This document shows positions 33,594-43,726 of a DNA stretch of 64,000 nt, piece after piece. The position numbers were made by a program, and so were the translations under genes. How positions within the stretch are numbered: the first letter of the stretch is position 1; each line of letters starts with the position of its first letter. Source of the stretch: Phoronis australis (lineage: Eukaryota; Phoronida; Phoronidae); assembly GCA_002633005.1 (NCBI GenBank), contig NMRA01000291.1:169086-233085 (forward strand). Reading direction: 5' to 3'. Below the pieces are notes generated by a model that made no database searches, had not been told where the DNA came from, and was given only the letters and a program-made list of their open reading frames with translations.

Positions 33594-35585
33594 GTTGAAT
33601 AATTCAACATAGATCACACAGTATACCGTGCTCACTCAAGTACTGAAGGTCCTCTTCATTCAGGTTTTCATCAGGGAAGTCTGGATGAAAACAGAGGAGA
33701 TTACAATATCGATGGCAGTTGTAACACCTTATATAAATGTTACCGCTCTCCAACGTTATCACGAACCCTCTTTCAGTTCTTGTTCCTGGATTCAGAAGTA
33801 ACCCTGAACCGTAGGGAAAAAATACATACAACAAAAACGAATCAAATTTTGAAAATCATCGCCTTCGTACGATTTCGTGTTGCTGTCGCCAGACTGATGT
33901 TCCTCCCCAACATCAATGTCGAAAATCGACGTTACAAGTGATGGAAACTTGTGTCCCTTGTTTCTAACTTTTAACCCATTTTTTAAAAAAGGGGTGTACT
34001 GATTTTGTCTAATGTTGATAGAGCATAACTTTTGGTTTTTACTATGCATTAATTGTGTTGAATGCATTTATATTAAGTGGCTTCATTGAGTTGAACAGAA
34101 AATAAATTAAATGTAACACAATAAAGTTTTGAAAGTAAATAGAGCAGTAACAGGACTCCCTAAGAATCGAGCTGTTTTCGAAAACTTTGCGCTATTGGTG
34201 ATCTGATTGGTTCATGCATTTATGGCGGGAAAATAATAGACCAAGTATCTTGCACTTGTCCACTGCAGCAACACTTTGTATCTTACTCTTATTTGGCCAA
34301 TCTGTTGATACAGTAAATTTCCTTATTGATGTCCATCTTGATTTGACTGCAACTTGAGCTTGTTGGGTTCTATCATATATTGGGATGGCATTGGGACCCA
34401 CATGGTGCTTACTCGAATGGGCTTCATTTTACCAAGTGTTTCAAATTGAGGTGAAGTAAATAAACAAAGTGGGTGAATATCATCACCAGAATTTCATCAT
34501 TAGTATCTTTTGTCGGATGCTCAAATTTTCTGAGACTAGGGATTGTCAGATTTGTAAGGTAGAAGAGTTTCGCTGGATTTCCAGGTCTGTGGCGTTATTT
34601 ATACCGGACCAAAATTAAAAAAAACAGACCTTTGTTTAAATCAGGAGCTGCATGATACACGTTTTACCAGACGTGCGCAGGCAGCGCATGTGGGCCCATT
34701 GCACTGATCACTTGGAACCATTTTTATGGTTTTTAGTTAAACCAAGCTGACGAGCTTGAAACCTGATTCACGGCAATTTTTGGCAGTGGGATTTTCTGAA
34801 AAATGCTAGTACGTTGACAACAAAGTTTGATAGCAATGCACTGAAGTTTTGTAGAAACTCTGTCATAGGTTGCAGATGCGTCACAAAGCGTAAATTTGAT
34901 GAATTCTAGCTTACGATTTTACCTGTTTCAGAGACCGTGTTTCAACCACTTTTGACCTATAATATGCGCCCCCTTCCTGAAGCGGATTTTTCTAATCGCC
35001 CTGGCCGCTTATTAGGGCGAATACGGTAATATTTCAGGAGGGCAATACTTAGTATCCTGTATGCACGGGACCCTTTTGTTACATTAGGAGTGGGATTGGT
35101 TCATTATGTATCCTACAGGTGGCATAGGATTTTACAAAACTGGTTGAAGAATTTTGTTTTCGTTTGGAAATGATAGGACTTAAGGCGGAAATTTCAAAAC
35201 CATTTGTCCGCTTACAAAAATTTAACATTGAAGAATATAAACAACCTTCACACCCCTCTGGTGCAATTTCCTGTTCCATGTTTTCAAAGAAGTTGGTTGA
35301 ATTTTCATAGACTGCAGTTGAGAGATTTTGTGCGGCATATATTCCACACGATGAATGTGTAACCTGCTGTTGAATTGCGAGGTAGATTTTGACTGGTCCA
35401 GGTGGTTATTTCTGAAGTATTAATGTAATCTTTAATTTTATTTATGTTAAAGGTTTCACCAGCGTTCTATTTATTTGTACACGAATGTGAATTTGTTGAA
35501 ATCGCTGATCCAAATCCTGGCCAAATGTGCGCGTCCTGCTGAGACCAACCTTCTGATCAGGGGCAGCGAAGAGTAATTTGGTTAA

Positions 35586-37180
35586 AGGAGCATGCCACCC
35601 AAAAAACAACCTAATTTGTATCAATTTAGATCGAGTAGTTCTACTCCATAACCACACGTACGGTTGCGTTACCTGACACCTGACGGCAGACGGAGGTGTT
35701 GAAATTATCCAACGACGTCATCGGTTTCACACGCAGTCTGTTCAGCAGTTCACAACACGGGTTACTGGTGTCAGCTTATCGCTTGAAGTCATCGTTTAAC
35801 ACTAATAAATCATCAAATTTCGATATAAAACCCTTGAAAATACACCGAGTTCTTATAAAAACGTGTTGTTTTATTTCGCTCTTACGGAAACATTGGTACT
35901 TGGAAACACCGTAGCTTACAAAGTTCGACAGGCCAATAAGGTCCGTAGCAGGAGTTTGGGGTCTGTTCGGAGATAATTTCGAAGTATTTTCCGTAAGATA
36001 CACACAGGAGAGCTTAGATCTGTGTTGTTTAGACTAGTGATTTTTTGAGTTCTAAACACAAAACGCTTGTTCAGTATCCCGGCCAGTGGCTCGGAAACTG
36101 ATCAGACATCACGAAAATAAACCAGCCAAAGTTCAGTGGAAACTAAACTTCCAGTCAAGAAAATACTATACTAGTGAGCCAAAGTAATGCGCACGTGATT
36201 ATAATGGTGAATTAGCCACGAAACTGCAAATCTACTTACTCTTCGGGGGCCGCGAATTCAGGTTCCGCTTTGGCCACAGCACCGTCAGGGCAGAAGTTGT
36301 ACATTGACAATCATTATTTGAGTAATGTAAATGTAAATAAAGATTCCCCTAACACCTGGCCGTGGGATGGAAATCGAGTTATTTCACAACAGTTTCTGCC
36401 AGCAAACACTAAATTAGCATGTCCCGTCAATTAGTTTTATTGCACCTAAAGCCGGTAACGCAGTGATTTATTCATTGCTGGCTTCTCAAATCATTTGCAC
36501 TCACGAACACTCCAAAGGCATTACAAATTGTATCTAATGAGACAGACTTTGTTTCAGTTTTATGTAAGCATTGGTTAGGGTGAAAATAATTCATTTTGAA
36601 ACAGAACGCTCAGTAATAAACGCCAACATGGCAGCTTGCAATCCCGACTTAGGACGAGCTAGCTAGCTCATCAGTCCCGACTTCGCAGGTGGATCGTTAA
36701 GTTTTACAGGCTATCAGTTCGAACAGGAATACAGTGATGAAGAAATACTAGAGAGGCGCCGTGTGAACAAGCTCAGACAACGGAACGTATGGAGTTATTT
36801 GGTAAGGTGGCATTAGTTCGTCAGGCACTATCGACGTCTGCAGGCCACAGACACGGAGATGTTTCACGGCCTCAGCGTACATTTCATTCTTCACTACCAT
36901 GAGCCACTTCCTAAGCATTTCGTACTCTCGAGGAAGTAAAAAAACGAAATATCCGCTTTCCTCGCAGGTGCTTAGTTCGGACCATCGGGAACGATGCACC
37001 GCAACATAGCGGCATTCACTCTACATATGAACCACTGACGTCGCTAGCGTCGTTTCTCAGCGTCCTCACAGATTAACGCGACATCTCTTGGCAAGGTAAG
37101 GTTGACCGTATGCGAGGCGATGTAGATATAGACCGATTATGACGGCAAAAAAGACTACTTAAATCGGGTGGCATTCTCCT
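35586..37180 (-). mobile_element. TTAA-flanked THAP element inserted in copy A
   Basis: Perfect TTAA duplication at 35582-35585 and 37181-37184. The ends are inverted repeats AGGAGCATGCCACCC and AGGAATGCCACCC-like (AGGAGAATGCCACCC). Copy B has a single TTAA at 50511-50514, the empty site. A decayed THAP frame lies on the minus strand at about 37020-36870 (REYEMLRKWLMVV, then HLRVCGL), with frameshifts in the first Cys pair. TTAA target, AGG ends and THAP fit a Kolobok-like element; piggyBac also uses TTAA but its ends usually start CCC. No catalytic domain is recognisable. Confidence 0.88.
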
Positions 37181-37956
37181 TTAATTCGCTCACTAGACTA
37201 TGGCTGAAGTTCCTCGTAAGGACAGGAGTTCATGAGTCACTACCTTTGGAAGAAATTTAGCGGACAATTTTCGTCAAAAAGTTTACCAGATAGTTTTCAT
37301 CAAAACGGAGAAAACAAAAATGGATTTGTGAAGTCAGGATTAAGTAGTAGGCCTACCAGTCTCTTAAAAACGTTCATCTTCAAAGGGCGTTTCAGAACAA
37401 ATGTATGAAGTCTTATTGCTGAAACAACTGCCATTCACGTTGACACAAGAAGTAAGGTTTTCTTCCCACAGACGATTATGGGGTCTTCGGATGGTATGGA
37501 AGCTAATTCCTTTGCATTTCTCCTGTGTGGCCAAACAACCGGCCACACAAAAGCCGACCATGATTAGCAGACGACGTACTTGCCGGAAATTGCACCAGAA
37601 AATTTAGCCAGGTGTCGCCAGTGAACAATGACGTAAGGGCTTGTGCGTAAGATGACAGATTTCGTCCATTGAAAGTATACGTAGTTTGCGGTCCATGTAC
37701 TATAGTCTATGGTTTCATTGACTATATCTGTAGATGAAAACAAAGGGTAGACATTATTTTGTTGTCCTGAGAATGGAAACATACGATTGGGGAAATTTTG
37801 TATCCTACCTGGTTTGTGTTAATGATCGTGTAACTTTGTCACAAACGAGCTGTGGCAAACGTCACCCTTTAATGACTGTCGATCATATTGTTTAGTAGGT
37901 GACTTTTTAATTTCACATTGAAAACAAAATACGGCAAATGTTCATTAGCTTTGCAC

Positions 37957-38150
37957 TAGGGAAGCACCCTTATCCCACTGACCCCTGGGAAGCACACTAC
38001 TCCCACTGACCCCTGGGAAGCACCTTAATCCCACTGACCCCTAGGAAGCACCCTAATCTCACTGACCCCTAGGACGCACCCTAATCCCACTGACCCCTAG
38101 GAAGCACCCCAATCCCATTGATCCCTAGGAAACACCCTAATCTCATTGAC
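37957..38150. repeat. 28-bp minisatellite, seven copies
   Basis: Unit GGAAGCACCCTAATCCCACT plus GACCCCTA, repeated about seven times with scattered substitutions that increase toward the right end. Confidence 0.93.
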
Positions 38151-38689
38151 ACCACGTGAATTTGCCTACAGGATGAAAGCACTTGAGCAATATTAGTTCA
38201 ATTTTGTTCCTGCGTTTTCTGAGCTTTTCAGGGCTTGGAATTCTCTTCTTTTAAGAGGATTTCTTCTTTTTTGGTTTCGATTTCCTCTTATTTGATTTCC
38301 AATTTCCTCTTTTTGTCTCTTTTGTATCATTATTTTGACTTTATTCGTTCAAAAACGTTTATTTCAGTTAACAGTACAGTTCACGCTGAACTTAAGCTCC
38401 CGTGTTTTTCATGATTTCTGTCAAAAATTAGTCGTGTCTGCAGTGAAGTGTACATTGCAAGAGACGGTGATCATCTTAGACTAATTGAATCGTAATAATT
38501 GAATCATAAGTGTGTGTTGAATAATGCAGTAAAGTGACTATTTGAACTGCAAACCCGACGTACTGTAACAACTAGTTAACATGCGTGCAAAATCTCTTAC
38601 GTAACGATGCAAAGAGGTGCGGCCAGGGCAACAAGAAAGGAACTTCCGCGGGTATCAGACCAGTGACAAGGGATATAACGTCATACATG

Positions 38690-41347
38690 TCAAGAGACGA
38701 ACAGATCCCATACATCACAAACCGTGAACTTTAAAGCTTATGAATGATAAATTAGAAAGTATGTGAAACGACTTCTTTTAACCAACTGGAGGGTCTACGA
38801 AGCGACTTTGAGACAATGAGATAAGAAAATGTCCACTTGCGAAATGAAATCGTACACCTAAGCAGCAAAGTTGACGATCTTGAAAATAGATCAGGGCGTG
38901 ATCTTCCATGGTCTGTGTGAACAACCACATGAAACATGAGAAGTATCCGAGAAGCTAGTAGAAAGCCTCATAAGAGAGAAGGATGATATCTGCATCGAAA
39001 GAGCTCACAGATTCTCTGGTCGCCAAACAGAGCAATACAAGACCAATAATAGCCAAACTTAACTCGAAAACCAAATAAAAAGTTCTGAAGAAACGAAAGG
39101 AGATTACCGAGCCAGGACAATACATCACAGAAGATTTCTCCACCAAAGTCAGACAAGCTCGCAGGAAACACTATGCATTTTCACGGGAAAAATTTGGATA
39201 ACGCCAAAATGTCTTACAATAAACTGTTATGGAACAGAAAGGTCTTCATTTTCGATGAAGGAAAAGACAAGACAGAGAAGTAATGAAACCACCGGCGATT
39301 AGCAGTTAGGCCATGGTTCACAGATGATGTAGACTTCTATCTCGTTTTTGTGCTGGAATCTTGAAGGTCCGAAAAGTATGCTGCAGACAAACAACGGTGT
39401 TCTTCCAAAGGAAATTGGTATTCACCACATGATAGGTTTTGTTAAAACTTTTCGAAAGTATGAAAATGAATACAAAGGGTTTTCCCGGGATATTTAGTTT
39501 TGCAATAGACGTAGAGGTTGTGCATTGAAAGCATCGGGAGGTGTTTGTGTTTTAATAGAATGGCTAAAATATGCAAAATTATAGTCAACGATAAGGACGA
39601 GATGATTTGGTTAAGATTAGATTTGGAAAAGTTCGGTTATAAACAAAATTTATTGGTTTGCAGCTTATAATGCCCACCAGAAGGTTTTAGTTTTTATGCG
39701 GACCGAGATCACTCGTCTTATACTGAAAATGTAGAAAATGTCTTATTTTAAGCCAGAGAATTGTATCCGAATGACAGTGTATTGATTGTGGGTGACATGA
39801 ATGCTCGCACTGGTGAGCTACCACATCAGCTGGAAGAATAACCTAGTGGTAATAACAAGAACATAGATTTGTATTATCAAGAACAAGATAAACTAGTTAT
39901 TGGTGGTAAAAAAACAAAATAGGTATCCTAAAGTTAACAATTTTGGTAAGGACTTGGTGAATATGTGAATTGTCAATAACCTTGTGATATCAAACGGGAG
40001 AAAAGTTCCGGATGCTGCGGGTGAATATACGTATCTAACGAATAATGGCAAAAGCACAAAGTTAGAAGACAAAGGGATCTTCTACGAAGTAACATGTCTA
40101 AATCGTGGAAAACATTTTCCAATACGGTGTGAATTTAAATTAAATGGTTACATCATTGAATTTACGAACAACCTCCTAAATATTTCTGGATAGGTCACAA
40201 AAAGCAGAATTTATAACATATGTTACAAGTGACTACTTTGAGTCACGAGTTAACCACTTAACAATCAAAAAAGAAAACGACGTAGACCTGGCTATAACGG
40301 AATTTGAACGGTTATTCAGTGATGTTGCGGTAAATCCATCTATGGTAAAAAAGATGAATGAAAATGTAAAAGAGCTAAACACATGGTTTGACACTGAATT
40401 AAAAACAATCAAAGAAAAGAGAAATGGTCTTCTTAAACTTTTTCGTCGTTCTAGAAATGATGATATACTAAGCGAATATCTTTGCATTAAAAGAGTTTTT
40501 AAACTCTTAAAAGAGGTATGCAAACTGAAGAAAAGTAATAAGAATAAAGAAACGCATAATTTAATTTTAAAGGCGTGTGAGTCGAATGATGCCAGAACGT
40601 TTTGGCACTTAATAAAAACTCAGTCTAGAAAGACCTCTGTAAACAAAAACATTACTGGCAGACAATGGGTAGAACATTTCAGCTCTATTTTAAATATAGA
40701 CCAATTAGTGTCGAACACGCTCAGCAAACCAGTGCGGATTTGACAATAACATTGCAATGAATGAAGACATCCTTAGAGAAGAAGAAATTGTAGCAATTAA
40801 TAGTATGTAAAATGGAAAATCCCCTTTGGAGGAAGGAATTCTGGTTGAATTTTTTAAGTTTTCAATTGATAAAATTAAGAAATTGCTTTGTAATTTATTA
40901 AATAACATCTTGCAGACCGGGGAATTCCCAGAAAAGTGGGCTACTGGTATAACACTACCATTATTCAAAAAGATGATGCATCTGATCCAACTAATATAAG
41001 GGCATTGCGTTGTCAGTAAAGTCTTTACTTCAGTTCTAAATAAACGGTTGACTTCATGGTTTGACGAAAATGATTTTCTTGCTGAAGAACGAGCCGGGTT
41101 CAGAAAATACCACTCAACCGTCGATAACATTTTTCTTGCCAACGGCTTGATACAAAAATAGTTGTTGAAAAGTAAATTCAAACCATTTTATTGTACAATT
41201 ATTGACTTCAGTAAAGCTTTCGATTCTATAAATAGGGACCATTTTTTACATCTTAATACCGAAAGACGTCGTAGGTTCTACTTTTTAAAGTTTTACAAGA
41301 TATGTATTCAAATGGTAACTATAATATCAAATATTGTTGTTATTTAA
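38690..41347 (+). mobile_element. Decayed non-LTR (LINE) retrotransposon
   Basis: Remains run in order on the plus strand. First is an ORF1-like part (about 38850-39230) with DLENRSR-like and IERAHRFSG segments and an AKL/KVLKKRKEIT region, resembling L1-type ORF1 proteins. Next is an endonuclease part (about 39340-39850) with GDMNARTGEL, the EEP endonuclease motif. A linker follows (40342-40743, open for 133 codons, with ARTFWHLIK and WVEHF). The reverse transcriptase start comes last (about 40760-41345), with NGKSP, GEFPEKW, ERAGFRK and IIDFSKAFDSINR. Several stops and frameshifts interrupt it and the YxDD box is not reached, so it is dead and 3' truncated. Confidence 0.82.
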
Positions 41348-41680
41348 CTATTTTCAGGAAATGTTACAAGTCAATGCACAGTACGGTTGTTTTCATCTTT
41401 GTTATCTCTTTTCAAGTAATAAATCGTTACCTATAAAACTGTTAATTTTCTTTTACTAGAGAAAACTTGAAACCTAAAGAGCAAAGTACATACATACATT
41501 GGATGCGATCCGGCACGTGAACTGTCTGGGTTAAGTATCTAAAAAAAATCTGCCGAAAAAAAGAAAGAAACGTGAGAATTCGACGCGTATGTGATAAATA
41601 TAAAACGTAGGACCTCGATTGACGTAAAGTAATATATTACTTCATCTACGCCACTCTCGGTACGTTTTGTGTATTTATTC
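41322..41680. repeat. ~350-bp dispersed repeat, second copy at 56827-57180
   Basis: Both copies share TATTGTTGTTATTTAACTAT, TACTAGAGAAAACTTG, ACATACAT and CGGTACGTTTTGTGTAT in the same order. This copy abuts the LINE end. The other lies in the hydroxylase intron between exons 5 and 6 of the visible model. Confidence 0.85.
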
Positions 41681-43245
41681 TACTAAATAGGCTTGATATC
41701 CCTAATTCAGTATAGCAGCAGTGTAGAGACAGGAGTATCTTGTTTACCTGAGCCATCCTTTCCTGTCATTTCTGCGCAAACTGGATACATACAAGATTGG
41801 ATTGTAAAGGTTAGAATTTGACAGTTTTTAAATTAGAAGACAAAGTCGTGCTTCAAATCCAGCCTGTCCCTCCTTTATCTGAGACTCTGGTGCTCATAGA
41901 GTAAAAATATACATTCACTGTTAGTAAACCGAATGTGTCACAGCTGTGCTTGATGCTTTTCCATGAATGAGATGATAACTTTTTGGGTTAAAAAGACATT
42001 TTTACACTTCCCTGGCATTATATCGATATCCTACTTACTTTGATTACTTTAGGTGTTCTCAACATGGCATGCTGATAATGGTATCTGTTGAGTGTGACGG
42101 CATGACATTTTAGACTCAGTGAAATATAGTTAAAATGCGAAAATCAAAAACGATAACTATAATTAGTACTGATTTACTAAGCACTGTAAATTACTAAGCA
42201 CTTCGAAAATTATTTGTCTTTGAGCCTTGTCAATCTCAATGCTTCTCAATCTCAACTCCTTGGGCACACAATAGGTGCAACCAGTGTAGGAGCACACCAA
42301 TTAACTCAAACACATAATTTTGTCAAAAATGTCATGCTTGTTGTTCTTGTGGCTACCTGAATCAAAAAACCAAGACCTGCAACATTTTTGAAAATGTTAT
42401 GTAGCTGTGCATTCTGTTCCCATTTGTTGGTCCAAATCAATACATATCTGCTACATTATCACTAAACGTGCGAACTATGAGTCTGTGGATACCAAAATTG
42501 TTGTCCTTAGAGTACCTGTAGTGATTGCATCATGCGAAACAGTATATTTTTGTGTCCCCGAGTCGTTTGTTGCTTCTTCCTGAATGGAATCTCGTGTGTA
42601 CAGAGGAAGATTTCGGTATCCCTGTCCAATTCTAAATAAGCATGGTTGACCTTCACAGGTTGCTTGTCTCATGGTGATGGCTCGACATCATCCGGGTTAA
42701 TTGCGAATGTTCTAATTAGATGTCGATTAACCCATAAGTCTGTAAGTAACGCGAAGGCCAATGTGTGAGTGTGAGTGTGCTTGTGTTAGGAACAACTTGC
42801 GTTATAACGTAGCACCTATCAGTAGTATGTACATTTATAACAAAGGAACATCGTGCCCTGTGATCTCTGTCCAACACTGAATCTCAGTGTTTTGATTGGA
42901 GGAACCTCACTGGATAACCTCTTGTCTAGATAAATTCTTGTGGTGAAGACTTCAAATAATCGTAGTTAGTCACCACCTTGAAAGCATTTTTTCTTGAAAG
43001 GTTTTAATGACGTCACGACAGCCACCAAACAGCGCGCAGAATGTATATCTCTTCACCAAACCTAAGCAACCGATCAGTGCCGTCTTAAAGCTTAGGCACG
43101 AGGCTGGTCGCCTAAGGCCATGAGCTTACTCTCGAAACACTACCCTTTCTCTCGCGTCATTTTGCGTTGTCTCGCGACCTCTCTTACGTTGCAAGAAACT
43201 CCCGCAACAGAACGCACCCATTGAATACTCAATGAGACATCTCGT
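41681..43245. other. Intergenic DNA
   Basis: No exon or RNA gene recognised. The region is mostly AT-rich unique-looking sequence. Confidence 0.5.
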
Positions 43246-43656
43246 TAGTATAAGTGCCGTTTACACTACAAAAGTTGACACGGATCAGCTGACACGGAAC
43301 GAGTTGTTCCAGCGCAAGTATGTGTGTAAACGGGACTGAACTGGAGCAAATTGACACCGCGGTGACAACTTTTGCCACCCGTTTGTGAGGTAGAACAATT
43401 TGCGCTAGAACATCTTGCTCCGTGTCAATTATAGAAAGGATCCTATCTACTGCGCGTGTGTAATGACCTAAATACAGGTTCTCTGTCTCTTCAACTCCCG
43501 CCAATTGTAAACCTGCTCATGTGTGATCCACTCTCCAGCCTACAATTTCCGTCTTGCCACAGTTAGTGAGTTGTGTGTGTAAACGGACACTTGACACCGA
43601 TCAGTTTGCTCCGTGTCAGTTACGCCGCCCAAAAGTTGATGTGTAAACGGGACTTT
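43246..43656. mobile_element. Small inverted-repeat element just upstream of peptide gene 2
   Basis: The left end, AGTGCCGTTTACACTACAAA, and the right end, inverted, AAGTCCCGTTTACACATCAA, form an imperfect terminal repeat. Internal copies of GTGTAAACGGGAC and GACACGGA occur. Its end is about 70 bp before the start codon at 43727, so it may contribute promoter or leader sequence. Confidence 0.55.
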
Positions 43657-43726
43657 AGACCCTAACTTATTTCACTAGCGAGTTCCCCTTTCAGTTCTGT
43701 ATAATTGGCATTACGTAATCTTATAG

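Larger units (their letters stand above)
33002..37790 (-). pseudogene. Duplicated THAP-domain unit, copy A
   Basis: Aligns almost end to end with 47965-51030 apart from a 1.6-kb transposon at 35586-37180. On the minus strand, ATG at 37559-37561 opens a THAP-like exon: CVAGC pair, ISFHTIRRP, a Trp in LWEEN, then YICSETPFEDE. The expected CxxHF box has lost its His, so the finger is probably broken. Further coding-like stretches follow at 35660-35442 (GQDLDQRFQQ), 35340-35220, 34401-34192 (YDRTQQAQVAVK) and a last exon 33803-33604 after a GGTTCAG acceptor. That exon has a Cys-rich CYNCHRYCNLLC segment and ends ILCDLC-stop. Two histone-type stem-loops follow the stop. The exon chain is inference. 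It may be an old gene or a transposable element with THAP and no clear terminal repeats. Confidence 0.55.
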
